Origin: an uncultured Bacteroidota bacterium
GTDB lineage: Bacteria; Bacteroidota; Bacteroidia; Flavobacteriales; Flavobacteriaceae
DNA length: 64,000 bases
Assembly (NCBI GenBank): GCA_913062555.1
Contig: CAJXVU010000004.1
Coordinates: 83,422 to 147,421 of the forward strand
Reading direction: 5' to 3'
Every line of letters begins with the position of its first letter. Position 1 is the stretch's first letter. Positions 1 through 9,303 of this stretch are shown piece after piece. A program made the translations under genes and the position numbers. The notes beneath the pieces are model-generated. The model was not told the origin of the DNA, did not search any database, and was given only the letters and a program-made list of their open reading frames with translations.

Positions 1-255
1 ATTAGACAACACATCTTTTATTAACGTTAAAGAATCTTTAAAATGACGTTCGTATTGAAAAATACCATTATTTCTAACCCCAACATAATGCTTATCTCTA
101 AAGTCGAAAGAAATAGTAGACACTTTAAACTTGTCACCTCCAGCAACTTCAATTGCTTTGTTCACAACTGACTTTGCATCCAAAACCGTTTCTTGGTTCT
201 TACAGCTAAAACTTAACATAACTAAGCTTATTAATACGGGGAAATATCTGTTCAT
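1..255 (-). CDS. Lipoprotein, DUF6503-like, 5' part only
   Basis: This is a partial gene too short for the ORF track. Reading the minus strand from the ATG at 253-255 gives 85 open codons up to the window edge, so the C-terminus is missing. The N-terminus MNRYFPVLISLVMLSFSC has the hydrophobic stretch and Cys of a lipoprotein signal. The following text (AIEVAGG, then ISFDFRDKHYVG) resembles the flavobacterial DUF6503 family, which is sometimes mislabelled deoxyribose-phosphate aldolase. I see no catalytic motif. It is divergent from smpB, with a 90-bp shared upstream region. The family call is from memory of the motif. Confidence 0.6.
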   Translation of the reverse strand, partial: MNRYFPVLISLVMLSFSCKNQETVLDAKSVVNKAIEVAGGDKFKVSTISFDFRDKHYVGVRNNGIFQYERHFKDSLTLIKDVLSN

Positions 256-331
256 TTTATTTTATTTTAAACTTTCTGTCGCAAAACTAAGTATTACATA
301 ACATGGGTATCAAAAAATAATCATAAATTAT

Positions 332-339
332 TACCTTTG
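332..339 (+). promoter_or_regulatory. Candidate -7 promoter box of smpB
   Basis: TAccTTTG matches the Bacteroidota -7 consensus TAnnTTTG and ends only 6 nt before the smpB ATG. Transcription would start at or next to the start codon. No TTG is found at the expected -33 distance, so support rests on the -7 box alone. Confidence 0.35.
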
Positions 340-345
340 GCCTCC

Positions 346-801
346 ATGCAAAAAAACATAAACATACAAAACAAAAAAGCGCGCTTTGAGTTTGAATTAC
401 TCGATAAGTTAACTGCTGGTATTGTACTAACCGGAACTGAGATAAAATCTATACGGTTAAGTAAAGCGTCCATAACCGAAAGCTTTTGCGAATTTAATGA
501 GCAAGGTGAGCTATTTGTTGTGAATATGTCAATTGAAGAATATGCCTATGGTAATTATATTAATCATAGACCAAATGCCGAACGTAAGCTGCTACTTAAC
601 AAACGTGAGTTACGCAAACTTGAAAAAGAAGTTAAAAACACAGGATTAACCATAGTTCCTTTGCGTTTATATATTAATGATAATGGTTATGCAAAATTAA
701 ACATTGCTTTAGCTCGAGGTAAAAAACTTTACGACAAACGAGAGTCCATAAAAGACAAAGATAATAAGAGAGATTTAGATAGAATTAAGAAAAATTTCTA
801 A
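346..801 (+). CDS. smpB: SsrA-binding protein SmpB
   Basis: SmpB binds tmRNA and brings it to stalled ribosomes for trans-translation. The product is 151 aa, the usual length. Visible family motifs are [21 protein letters not shown] near the N-terminus, [15 protein letters not shown] around residue 75, [11 protein letters not shown], and a basic C-terminal tail ([11 protein letters not shown]...[11 protein letters not shown]). The ORF track starts at a TTG at 337. I chose the ATG at 346 because the TTG adds only three residues and lies inside a TAccTTTG promoter-like box (332-339). No tmRNA gene is visible in the window. Confidence 0.96.
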   Translation: MQKNINIQNKKARFEFELLDKLTAGIVLTGTEIKSIRLSKASITESFCEFNEQGELFVVNMSIEEYAYGNYINHRPNAERKLLLNKRELRKLEKEVKNTGLTIVPLRLYINDNGYAKLNIALARGKKLYDKRESIKDKDNKRDLDRIKKNF

Positions 802-907
802 TAAGTTTAAGATTGCTCTAACACATTGTAATCGTTTTATTACATAAGTTTGATTAAAATTTTGAGTGAAATTCCCGAAATTTTAATTAACCACGAACCC
901 GCTTTTC

Positions 908-3370
908 ATGAAATTAAAACTACTTTTCCTATTTATTTTATTGTACACTATTAATGGTTATTCACAAATTATAGGTAAGGTAAAGGACAGTAATAATACC
1001 CCTTTAGCATTTGTTAATATTTATATTGAGAACACATATATTGGAACTACAAGTAATGATGATGGAGATTACGAGTTAGCATATACTGAAAAATCAAGCT
1101 ATACCTTAGTTTTTAAACACCTTGGCTATAAAACTTTCAAAAAAGTAATAACGAACCCTAAACTTCCTTATACATTAAACATTGTCCTGGAAGAAGAAAG
1201 TGTCTCTTTAGATGAAGTTATTATAAACTCTAATGAAAATCCTGCTGATCGGATTATTAGAAGTGCTATTGCGACTAGAAAACAATACTTAGAAAAAATA
1301 AATGAATTTAAGGCCGACTTCTATTCACGAGGATTAATACGAATTAAAAATGCTCCCGAAAAAATTCTAGGACAAGAACTTGGCGATTTAGGTGGCGGAT
1401 TAGACTCAACAAGAAGTGGAATTATCTACTTATCTGAAACTATTTCTAAAATTGAATTTCAGCGCCCTGATAAACTCAAAGAAAAAATTATAGCCTCTAA
1501 AGTTAGTGGTGACGATAACGGTTTTAGTTTCAATTCAGCAAGTGATGTAGATTATAATTTTTACAACAATACTGTTGAATTAGGTAATCAGATCGTTTCT
1601 CCAATAGCCGATTATGCCTTTAATTATTACCGTTTTAATTTGGAAGGTGTTTTTTATGATGACAAAGGTCATCTCATTAACAAAATCAAAGTGATTCCCA
1701 AAAGAAAAACCGATCGTATTTTCTCAGGAACCATTTATATAGTGGAAGATCAATGGTCTATTTACGCTTTAGAACTGGACATAACAGGACAACAGGCTCA
1801 AATTCCAGCAGCCGATATAATTACCCTAAAGCAAACATTTTCTTTTTCAGAAACAAATAATTTCTGGACGCTTATATCTCAAAGTATAGATTTTCAGTAT
1901 GGTATTTTTGGGATCAAAGGAGACGGACGATTCACAGCAGTGTATAGTAATTATAATTTCATTCCAAATTTTACAACAAAAACATTCACAAGAGAAGTTT
2001 TATCATTTGGAATTGCTGCAAACAAAAAAGACTCTATCTATTGGAATACGCTTCGCCCTGTACCATTAACACTGGAAGAATCTAACGACTATAGTACTAA
2101 AGAAAGTATACAAATAATTAGAAAGTCAAAAACATATTTAGACTCAATTGATGCCGTTTCAAACAAATTTAAAGTTATGGATATTGTGTCAGGGTATAAC
2201 TACTCCAACTCATACGAGCATTATAATCTGGGCTACAATTCTCCTTTATCTTCAATTAATTTTAATACTGTTCAGGGATGGAATAGTAATATTGGTTTTT
2301 ATTTCAGAAAAAATTACGACGACTTTAAACGGTACTTTAGAGCAAACGCAAATTTTAATTATGGATTAGACGATAAACGATTACGAGTTACGGGCTCATT
2401 AACGTATAAATTCAACAATATTAATAGACCCTTTTTAACGCTTTCGGGAGGTATTACAACTCAGCAATTTAACAGCAGCCAGCCAATCTCAAAATTAGTC
2501 AACTCGATAAGTACTTTGTTTTTTGAAGACAACTATATGAAGCTATACGAAAAGAGTTTCTCCCAATTGTCCTATTCGCAAGAATTGTTTAATGGGCTTC
2601 ATTTCTATTCTATATTTAGCTATGAAAAACGGAAACCCTTATACAATACTACCAATCAAACCTTTTATAATGACAAATCGGATTTTTATTCGAGTAATAA
2701 CCCACTAGACGAAACTGCCTTCGGTATTGCCCCTTTTAACCCTCACAATATTATGAAGCTGAATGTTTTTACGGCTATTAATTTTGGACAAGAATATTTA
2801 AGTTATCCTGATAGTAAATTTAATATTTCAAACGGAAAATACCCAACCTTACTAATTGGTTATGAGAAAGGATTTGCTTCCACAAATGCCGATTATAATT
2901 TCGACAAAATTAAAATGAGATTAACACAGGGATTTAATGTGGGAAACAAAGGCTATTTTCAATACAATTTAAAAGCAGGAGCCTATTTTAATGCCGATGA
3001 TATCTCATTTATAGACTACCAACATTTTAATGGTAACCAAACACCAATAAGCCGTGGTAATAACTTAAGTGTTTTTAATAATTTACCCTATTATGAGTTG
3101 AGCACAAACAAATCATACCTAGAATTTCATACCGAGCACAACTTTAAAGGTTACATTTTAGGGAAAATTCCATTAGTAAATAAGCTCAACTATAACCTTA
3201 TTATTGGGGCTCACAACTTATCTACCAGTAATAACAATCCTTATCAGGAATACACTATAGGTATTGATAATATTGGCTGGGGTAAATTTCGGTTTCTAAG
3301 ACTTGACTATGTACGCTCATACCAAAATGGTTTTAAGGGAGATGCTATTATTTTTGGATTGAGTTTTTAA
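908..3370 (+). CDS. Outer-membrane DUF5686 protein with carboxypeptidase-regulatory-like domain
   Basis: The protein is 820 aa. A Sec signal peptide (MKLKLLFLFILLYTINGYSQ) is followed by a CarboxypepD_reg-like beta-sandwich at about residues 21-100 (IIGKVKDSNNTPLAFVNIYI, then TSNDDGDYEL). The rest has alternating aromatic/polar segments ending in ...GDAIIFGLSF, consistent with a C-terminal beta-barrel whose last residue is Phe. This architecture is that of the Bacteroidota DUF5686 family, thought to sit in the outer membrane. Function is unknown. There is no TonB plug or TonB box as in a SusC receptor. It stands alone between smpB and the next gene. Confidence 0.85.
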   Translation: MKLKLLFLFILLYTINGYSQIIGKVKDSNNTPLAFVNIYIENTYIGTTSNDDGDYELAYTEKSSYTLVFKHLGYKTFKKVITNPKLPYTLNIVLEEESVSLDEVIINSNENPADRIIRSAIATRKQYLEKINEFKADFYSRGLIRIKNAPEKILGQELGDLGGGLDSTRSGIIYLSETISKIEFQRPDKLKEKIIASKVSGDDNGFSFNSASDVDYNFYNNTVELGNQIVSPIADYAFNYYRFNLEGVFYDDKGHLINKIKVIPKRKTDRIFSGTIYIVEDQWSIYALELDITGQQAQIPAADIITLKQTFSFSETNNFWTLISQSIDFQYGIFGIKGDGRFTAVYSNYNFIPNFTTKTFTREVLSFGIAANKKDSIYWNTLRPVPLTLEESNDYSTKESIQIIRKSKTYLDSIDAVSNKFKVMDIVSGYNYSNSYEHYNLGYNSPLSSINFNTVQGWNSNIGFYFRKNYDDFKRYFRANANFNYGLDDKRLRVTGSLTYKFNNINRPFLTLSGGITTQQFNSSQPISKLVNSISTLFFEDNYMKLYEKSFSQLSYSQELFNGLHFYSIFSYEKRKPLYNTTNQTFYNDKSDFYSSNNPLDETAFGIAPFNPHNIMKLNVFTAINFGQEYLSYPDSKFNISNGKYPTLLIGYEKGFASTNADYNFDKIKMRLTQGFNVGNKGYFQYNLKAGAYFNADDISFIDYQHFNGNQTPISRGNNLSVFNNLPYYELSTNKSYLEFHTEHNFKGYILGKIPLVNKLNYNLIIGAHNLSTSNNNPYQEYTIGIDNIGWGKFRFLRLDYVRSYQNGFKGDAIIFGLSF

Positions 3371-3477
3371 TAGCTTAATTGATACGAATTAAGGTGCTTT
3401 TAACGGACCAGCAGCTTCACATTTCTTACTTTCGGACTTGAATATTTTTTTTAGATGAATAATCTATTTAAGTTTAT

Positions 3478-3492
3478 CCATAATAATTATGG
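3478..3492. promoter_or_regulatory. Perfect 15-bp palindrome upstream of the NTF2-like gene
   Basis: CCATAAT-A-ATTATGG is a perfect inverted repeat with a one-base centre, 28 bp before the ATG at 3521. Its position suits an operator or a start-proximal regulatory site. No poly-T follows it, so it is not a terminator. No regulator gene adjoins it, and the function is inference only. Confidence 0.35.
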
Positions 3493-3520
3493 TATCTAGC
3501 TATTAATTAAATTCAAAAAC

Positions 3521-4048
3521 ATGACAAAAAAACTAACGACCCTGATATGCTTTTTAGTATTAAGCACCTCTATTAATGCACAAGAAGCCAGTAAGGATTA
3601 CAGTAGTAAAGTTGAGTCTCTAGACAATACTCTGGAAACGCTTTATGGCGTTATTTCTGGTGAAAAAGGAGAAGCACGCAATTGGGAGCTTTTTAAATAT
3701 TTATTTCATCCAGATGCGAAGTTAATTCCTTCAGGAAAAAACAAAGAAGGCAAAATTGGCGCTCGATTTATTAGCCCAGATCAATATATAAGTAGTTCTG
3801 GTAAATGGCTGGTTGAAAATGGTTTTTTTGAAAAAGAAATATCCAGAACTGTCGACACTTTTGGAAACATCACTCAGGTCTTCAGTACCTATGAATCTTA
3901 CAGAAGTGAATCGGATACGGATCCATTCATGAGAGGAATTAATAGCATTCAATTGCTTAATGATGGTAATAGATGGTATATTATAAACATCTATTGGACT
4001 CAAGAAACACCGGCCAACCCTATACCAAATCAATATTTAACAAATTAA
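3521..4048 (+). CDS. Exported NTF2-like (SnoaL-type) protein
   Basis: The product is 175 aa with a Sec signal peptide (MTKKLTTLICFLVLSTSINAQ). The remainder looks like a single NTF2-like cone fold. It has an N-terminal helix region with LETLYGVISGEKGE and WELFKYLFHPDAKLI, and a C-terminal strand pair ending GNRWYIINIYWTQETP, which is typical of SnoaL-like or DUF4440-type proteins in Bacteroidota. Such proteins have varied or unknown ligands, so no reaction is proposed. It is 15 bp upstream of the S15 peptidase gene and probably co-transcribed with it. Export suggests a periplasmic place of action. Confidence 0.7.
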   Translation: MTKKLTTLICFLVLSTSINAQEASKDYSSKVESLDNTLETLYGVISGEKGEARNWELFKYLFHPDAKLIPSGKNKEGKIGARFISPDQYISSSGKWLVENGFFEKEISRTVDTFGNITQVFSTYESYRSESDTDPFMRGINSIQLLNDGNRWYIINIYWTQETPANPIPNQYLTN

Positions 4049-4063
4049 TAAAACCAGTACACG

Positions 4064-5896
4064 ATGAAGTTTACACTTTTGACAGTAATCCTTATTAGCA
4101 TGACTTCTTTAAATAGTTATGCCCAAAAAAGCTCAAAAACAACGCCTATTTTCAAAAATGGGGAAGCACAAATAGTCGAGGCATTCAATACGCCCGATAA
4201 ATGGATTAGACATGATCTTTGGGTAGAAACTACCTTTGACACAGATGGTGATGGAAAACTGGATAGAATGCATGTTGATGTAACCCGACCTCATCAAACG
4301 GATAACGAAGGACTTAAATTACCAATAGTTTATGTTTCAAGCCCCTATTTTGCTGGTGTTGCACCAGATGTAGAAGGCGTATTTTGGGATGTTAACCACG
4401 AACTCGGTGAAATGGGAAAACCTCGGGTTCATCCAGAGGTTACACGTTTAGGTAAACGTCCAATAATTTCAAATTCTCATATCAAAACCTGGGTCCCTAG
4501 GGGCTATATTGTAGTACACTCTTCGTCGCCTGGCACAGGATTATCACAAGGTTCTCCTACAGTTGGTGGCGATAACGAATCATTAGCTCCAAAAGCTGTT
4601 ATTGATTGGTTATGTGGCCGTATTAAGGGTTATACCTCAGCCTATGGCGATGAAACTGTTGAGGCCTTTTGGTCTACTGGTAAAGTTGGAATGACTGGAA
4701 CATCGTATAACGGTACCATTCCATTAGCAGCTGCCACCACAGGTGTTGAAGGTCTTGAAGCTATTATTCCTATTTCGCCAAACACCTCGTATTATCACTA
4801 TTATCGTTCCAATGGTTTGGTCCGTTCTCCTGGGGGTTATTTAGGAGAGGATATTGATGTATTATATGATTACATACATAGTGGTGATGAATCTAAACGG
4901 GCTTATAATAACGCCACGACCCGTGATACCGAAATGAAAAATGGTATGGATAGAGTTACAGGAGATTATAATGATTTTTGGGCAGGACGTGATTATATGA
5001 ATGATATGCAGCCTATGAAAGCTGCCTTATTAATGTCGCATGGTTTTAATGATTGGAATGTAATGCCAGAGCATAGCTATAGAATCTATAAGAAAGCTAA
5101 GGAAATGGGACTTCCTACTCAAATATACTATCACCAGAATGGACATGGAGGCCCGCCTCCAATGACCATCATGAATAGATGGTTTACGCGTTATTTACAT
5201 GGTATTAAAAATGGTGTAGAGAAAGACGCAAAAGCCTGGATTGTTCGTGAAGATGATGAACGAGGTAATCCAACTCCTTATAAAGACTATCCTAACCCGG
5301 ATGCTTCACCAGTAAAGCTACACTTAAGTTTTGGGGGGCTCCATATTGGAGGATTGAATACCAAAAGAACTTCAAATCATGGTGCAGAAACTTTAGTAGA
5401 TGATTTCTCCATTTCTGGCGCTTCACTTGCAAAAGCAACACAGAATAAACATCGATTGTTGTATGTTACTCCAAAGTTAACTAAAGACATACATATCTCT
5501 GGAACAGCAAATGTGACGGTAACTTTATCGAGCAGTAAACCTGCGGCAAATTTATCGGTTTGGCTAGTTTCTCTACCTTGGACCGAGGGCGATGCTACAA
5601 AAATTACAGATAATATCATTACTCGTGGCTGGGCAGATCCTCAAAATCATAAATCTATTCGCAAAAGTGAACCATTACAAAAAGGAAAATTTTATAAAGT
5701 GTCTTTTGATTTAATGCCTGATGATCAAATCATTAAAAAAGGACAACAAATTGGACTGATGATTTTCTCCAGTGATAAAGAGTTTACTTTGCATCCAGAA
5801 CCGGGAACTGAATTAACGATAAAATTAGAGTCTACAAACCTTACTTTACCCGTAGTTGGAGGTATTAAAGCGCTCAACAAAGCACTTAAAAATTAA
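4064..5896 (+). CDS. Xaa-Pro dipeptidyl-peptidase, S15 family, exported
   Basis: This is a 610-aa serine peptidase of the S15/CocE alpha/beta-hydrolase group, expected to release X-Pro dipeptides or hydrolyse esters or amides. A signal peptide (MKFTLLTVILISMTSLNSYAQ) directs export. The nucleophile elbow is GMTGTSYNGT (Ser in GTSYNG), the acid is probably in SHGFNDWNV, and the His in NGHGGPP. The C-terminal jelly-roll of the X-Pro dipeptidyl-peptidase family is seen as ISGTANVTVTLSSSKPAANLSVWLV and the GQQIGLMIFSSDKEFTLHP stretch. It follows the NTF2-like gene by 15 bp, and its stop overlaps the next ATG (TAATG). Confidence 0.88.
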   Translation: MKFTLLTVILISMTSLNSYAQKSSKTTPIFKNGEAQIVEAFNTPDKWIRHDLWVETTFDTDGDGKLDRMHVDVTRPHQTDNEGLKLPIVYVSSPYFAGVAPDVEGVFWDVNHELGEMGKPRVHPEVTRLGKRPIISNSHIKTWVPRGYIVVHSSSPGTGLSQGSPTVGGDNESLAPKAVIDWLCGRIKGYTSAYGDETVEAFWSTGKVGMTGTSYNGTIPLAAATTGVEGLEAIIPISPNTSYYHYYRSNGLVRSPGGYLGEDIDVLYDYIHSGDESKRAYNNATTRDTEMKNGMDRVTGDYNDFWAGRDYMNDMQPMKAALLMSHGFNDWNVMPEHSYRIYKKAKEMGLPTQIYYHQNGHGGPPPMTIMNRWFTRYLHGIKNGVEKDAKAWIVREDDERGNPTPYKDYPNPDASPVKLHLSFGGLHIGGLNTKRTSNHGAETLVDDFSISGASLAKATQNKHRLLYVTPKLTKDIHISGTANVTVTLSSSKPAANLSVWLVSLPWTEGDATKITDNIITRGWADPQNHKSIRKSEPLQKGKFYKVSFDLMPDDQIIKKGQQIGLMIFSSDKEFTLHPEPGTELTIKLESTNLTLPVVGGIKALNKALKN

Positions 5897-6390
5897 TGAC
5901 AGAACTAATTCTTGCTAATTCTAAAAAACACTATCTGCTAATTGAACAATTGGCAGATAGTGTTTGGAAAGAACATTATACAGCTATCATTGGAATTGAA
6001 CAAGTAAATTATATGCTTAACAAGTTCCAAACGGCAGCGGTTATAGAAACGCAAGTATCACAAGGATCTCAATATTTTATAATTATGAATGATGATATCC
6101 CAGCTGGGTATATCTCCATAAAAAAAGATAAAGAAGCCTTATTTTTAAGCAAGATCTATGTATTAAAAGATTTACGCGGACAAGGCATTGGAAAAATAGC
6201 TATGACTTTTACTGAGTCACAAGCTAAACTTAAAAACTGTTCTAAAATAACCCTCACCGTGAATAGGCATAACAGCAATTCAATAAAGGCCTATGAAAAG
6301 ATTGGATTTATCAATACAGGAACAATAGTCCAAGATATTGGTAATGGTTATGTTATGGATGATTATACCATGGAGAAAAGCATTGATTAA
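5896..6390 (+). CDS. GNAT-family N-acetyltransferase
   Basis: This 164-aa single-domain GNAT enzyme transfers an acyl group from acyl-CoA to an unidentified amine. The core motif A is IYVLKDLRGQGIGKIAMTF (the R/Q-x-x-G-x-G/A acetyl-CoA loop, RGQGIG), followed by LTVNRHNSNSIKAYEKIGF, the usual motif B. It has no signal peptide, unlike the two genes upstream. Its ATG shares one base with the stop of the S15 peptidase, so translational coupling is likely. The substrate cannot be inferred. Confidence 0.85.
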   Translation: MTELILANSKKHYLLIEQLADSVWKEHYTAIIGIEQVNYMLNKFQTAAVIETQVSQGSQYFIIMNDDIPAGYISIKKDKEALFLSKIYVLKDLRGQGIGKIAMTFTESQAKLKNCSKITLTVNRHNSNSIKAYEKIGFINTGTIVQDIGNGYVMDDYTMEKSID

Positions 6391-6462
6391 TAAGTTCAAT
6401 TTCTACAAATACAGATAGAATAGCAAAGTTCTTTTTAAATTACATTTTTAAAAATTATACCG

Positions 6463-6915
6463 ATGAAAAAAGCCATACTATTATGTTTAATTGCTCTTTT
6501 ATTTACACCAACAGGGTGGAGTCAAAGTGCAGCATATCTAAAAAAGAAAGCTGAAAAAATAGAGAAGGGCTCTGTTTTCACTAAAATAATTAACAGAGAA
6601 TTACCAGCAACAATCGTTTATGAAGATGAAGATATTATTGCATTCGTTCCTTTAAGATTACAGGCTCCTGTTCACTTACTAATTGTCCCAAAAAAAGAAA
6701 TTCATACTATAAATGACGCTACTAACGAAGATTTAATAGTGCTTGGAAAACTATTTTTAGTAGCAAAAAAATTGGCTAAAGAAAAAGGAATTTCTGAGAC
6801 TGGTTATCGCCTTTCCATAAATGTAAATGAAGATGCGGGTCAATCAGTTTTTCATTTACATATGCACTTATTGGGAGGTCAAAAATTGGGACCTATGATG
6901 ACTCAAAAAAAATAA
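6463..6915 (+). CDS. HIT-family protein with signal peptide
   Basis: The product is 150 aa. HIT proteins are nucleotide hydrolases or transferases that use a histidine triad. Here the triad is HLHMHLLGG at about residues 131-139, with the expected FTKIINRELPATIVYEDEDIIAF N-terminal part and LLIVPKKEIHTIND. What is odd is the N-terminus, MKKAILLCLIALLFTPTGWSQS. It reads as a complete Sec signal peptide with an SQS-type cleavage region, followed by a Lys-rich linker. Typical HIT proteins are cytoplasmic. A periplasmic or surface nucleotide-handling role is inference. Confidence 0.88.
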   Translation: MKKAILLCLIALLFTPTGWSQSAAYLKKKAEKIEKGSVFTKIINRELPATIVYEDEDIIAFVPLRLQAPVHLLIVPKKEIHTINDATNEDLIVLGKLFLVAKKLAKEKGISETGYRLSINVNEDAGQSVFHLHMHLLGGQKLGPMMTQKK

Positions 6916-6982
6916 TCTAAATCTGTAACTACTTTGAATTAAAAGTCGTCATATGTGAAAATTCAATCAATTCTATCCTCAA

Positions 6983-7714
6983 ATGAACTTAGACAAAAAT
7001 CATTTAACTGGTAATACAGAAGTAGAAACGACAGACTTAAACTCAAATAATTACATAGGTGTTTTTGTTGATTTAGCAATTTATATTTCTGTAATGTTTT
7101 TAATTAGAGAACTATACATCCCAAATGTCAGTTTTATTGCCAATGGCCTTTTTTGGTCATTTTCAACATTAATTGTGGCTACTTGGCGAATGAGGGCTCG
7201 AGGCATTACATGGAAAGATTTAGGATTACGAAAACCAAAAAGCTTAAAAAAAACCCTCTTAATTGCCATCTTAATTTTTATATCTACAATTGTAACTATT
7301 GTGGCTTTCAATATCATAAAAGATCAATTACCATTTGTAACAGCTCCAGACACTTCTCCTGAAACTGCCGTTTCAAAATTTGGTGACTTAAAGGGAAATT
7401 GGACCCTTTTCTTTACAATCATACCTTTCATTTTGATTGAATCTTGTTTGGAAGAACTTTTAGACAGAGGCTTTTTAATGAATTGGATTGAGCGGCTTTT
7501 CTCAAAAACCAATGTTGCAACAGTTATTGCTGTGATACTACAAGCTGCAATTTTTGGTTTCAGGCACTCCAATGATTTATCAGAACGTTCAATAACAGTC
7601 GGGCTTATTGGCTTAGTTATGGGGATAGCCTATTATGCTTTTGGACGCAACTTGTGGCCTTTAATCATAGCACATTGTATTTTAAACACAATGTCGATGG
7701 TAGATCGGGTTTAA
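6983..7714 (+). CDS. CPBP family intramembrane metalloprotease
   Basis: The product is 243 aa with several hydrophobic segments (about residues 25-45, 52-66, 91-112, 140-156, 176-190, 204-222). The three CPBP/ABI motifs are present: EELLDRGF (EExxxR) near residue 157, FGFRH (FxxxH) near 192, and HCILN (HxxxN) near 232. These are the intramembrane zinc or general-base residues of the CAAX-processing-like protease family. The bacterial substrate is unknown. It ends 14 bp before the convergent M20 peptidase gene. Confidence 0.87.
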   Translation: MNLDKNHLTGNTEVETTDLNSNNYIGVFVDLAIYISVMFLIRELYIPNVSFIANGLFWSFSTLIVATWRMRARGITWKDLGLRKPKSLKKTLLIAILIFISTIVTIVAFNIIKDQLPFVTAPDTSPETAVSKFGDLKGNWTLFFTIIPFILIESCLEELLDRGFLMNWIERLFSKTNVATVIAVILQAAIFGFRHSNDLSERSITVGLIGLVMGIAYYAFGRNLWPLIIAHCILNTMSMVDRV

Positions 7715-7728
7715 ACTATTGACTCCTA

Positions 7729-9246
7729 TTAAAATCGTTCCATCAAAATGGAAGTGATGGTTTTAATTCCGTCAATATAGTTTCCTATTCGGATATTTTC
7801 ATTCGGACTGTGCTGATTATTATCAGGGTTAACTGTTGGTACAGCGACGGCAGGAATATCTAGTGTTATTACAAAGGGCGAAATAGGAATTGAGCCTCCC
7901 GCTGTTCTTATTTGAATAGGGTCTTTACCAAATGCATTTCGCATTCCTTTGCGCAACCACGCTCCTATTTCGGTATCAAAATCGGTTCTAAAAGCGCCAT
8001 AGGCAATTTCAGAATTGAATCGTACAATTTTATCATAAGTCATACGCTCTTCTTCCGTTGGCGCATCTTCTACCAAATAATAGCCTTGATTTATAACATG
8101 ATTTTTAAGCAGACCTACCATCCGTTCGCCTTTGGTTTCTCTAACCAAGCGAATATTCATTTCTGCAATAGCTGTTGCCGGAATAATAGTTCTGGTTTTT
8201 TTACCAACCCAGGCCGCTTCAAGACCTAATATACTCAATGAAGGAAATTGAATGGCTTCCTGAAAATTATTCCCAATATTATCAACTGAAGCGATACCAA
8301 AATCCTTTCGAATTTGATCTTCATCATCGGGCACTTGCTTTAAAATGTCCTTGACCTCATCAGAAATCACCAAATCATCATACCAATTAGGGATCGCGAC
8401 ACGACCATCATCATTCCACATTGTCCCTAATAGTTTCGATAACTTTACTGCAGGATTTGGTGCATAATTGCCATAATTACCACTATGTAATGGCACTCTA
8501 GGCCCAAATACTTCCAACGTAACCATAGCAATACCACGGGCTCCATAGCTCAATGTAGGTTGATTGGACAAATGTCTAGGACCATCAAAAATGACGAGCA
8601 TATCGGCAGCCAATGTCTCCTTATTATCCAAAACTGCTTTTGGTAATCGAGGAGAACCTAACTCTTCTTCAAAATCCATAATCACCTTTATATTAAAATT
8701 GGGATTAAAATTATGGTCATTGATAATATCCATAGCCTTTAAAAACATCATATCAGGACCTCTGGCATCGGAAGCAGAACGAGAAAAAATTCGCCAGTCT
8801 AGATTGATTTCTCCATCCAGTTTATTCCAATCAATATGGCCCCATTCACCGTTTTTAGATTTTTCTTTTAGTGATGGAACATAAGGATCTGGCTGATGCC
8901 ATTTCGAAGTATCCACCGGCTGCCCATCTACCTGCAAATAAATCAAAACCGTACGTTTAGCATTTGGATAATTTCTAGTGGCTAAAAGCAAAGGAACCGT
9001 TGCTGTTTCTAAGCGTTGCGTTTTAAATCCACGTTTTGTAAAGGCATTTTCACACCATTTTACATTGGGTTCTATTTGTTCGGGATAATTGGCATCATTA
9101 GAAATACTAAAAAATTCTTGCAATTCATCAAATGATGCTTTCGCATATTGTAACGAGAGACGGTCTAAATTTTTATGTTCTAACTGTTGAGAAAAACTAA
9201 ATGAAATTGAGAATAGAAATACTCCTAAGATTGATTTTTTTAACAT
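7729..9246 (-). CDS. Exported M20-family metallopeptidase
   Basis: The product is 505 aa with the signal peptide MLKKSILGVFLFSISFSFSQ. The M20/M25/M40 layout is visible: SASDARGPDMMFLKA (bridging Asp region), FEEELGSP (catalytic Glu and adjacent Glu), a dimerisation insert around residues 215-375, and NNQHSPNE (C-terminal metal-ligand His). The first motif, normally HxDVxP, reads LQVDGQPV, so the usual first His ligand is Gln. The bridging Asp is retained. Activity as an exported dipeptidase is plausible, but the substitution makes it less certain. It runs convergent to the CPBP gene. Confidence 0.85.
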   Translation of the reverse strand: MLKKSILGVFLFSISFSFSQQLEHKNLDRLSLQYAKASFDELQEFFSISNDANYPEQIEPNVKWCENAFTKRGFKTQRLETATVPLLLATRNYPNAKRTVLIYLQVDGQPVDTSKWHQPDPYVPSLKEKSKNGEWGHIDWNKLDGEINLDWRIFSRSASDARGPDMMFLKAMDIINDHNFNPNFNIKVIMDFEEELGSPRLPKAVLDNKETLAADMLVIFDGPRHLSNQPTLSYGARGIAMVTLEVFGPRVPLHSGNYGNYAPNPAVKLSKLLGTMWNDDGRVAIPNWYDDLVISDEVKDILKQVPDDEDQIRKDFGIASVDNIGNNFQEAIQFPSLSILGLEAAWVGKKTRTIIPATAIAEMNIRLVRETKGERMVGLLKNHVINQGYYLVEDAPTEEERMTYDKIVRFNSEIAYGAFRTDFDTEIGAWLRKGMRNAFGKDPIQIRTAGGSIPISPFVITLDIPAVAVPTVNPDNNQHSPNENIRIGNYIDGIKTITSILMERF

Positions 9247-9303
9247 CGCTGGTGGTTTTAATCCTTGAGGTATTAAAAATAATAAAAATGATTCAAATCA
9301 GCG

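Noticed and set aside
827-844. TGTAAT/ATTACA hairpin after smpB
   Set aside because: The 6-bp AT-rich stem is too weak to call a terminator.
854-886. TTAAAATTT/AAATTTTAA inverted repeat before the DUF5686 gene
   Set aside because: It is pure AT with a 15-nt loop and no U-tract. This is expected by chance in this base composition.
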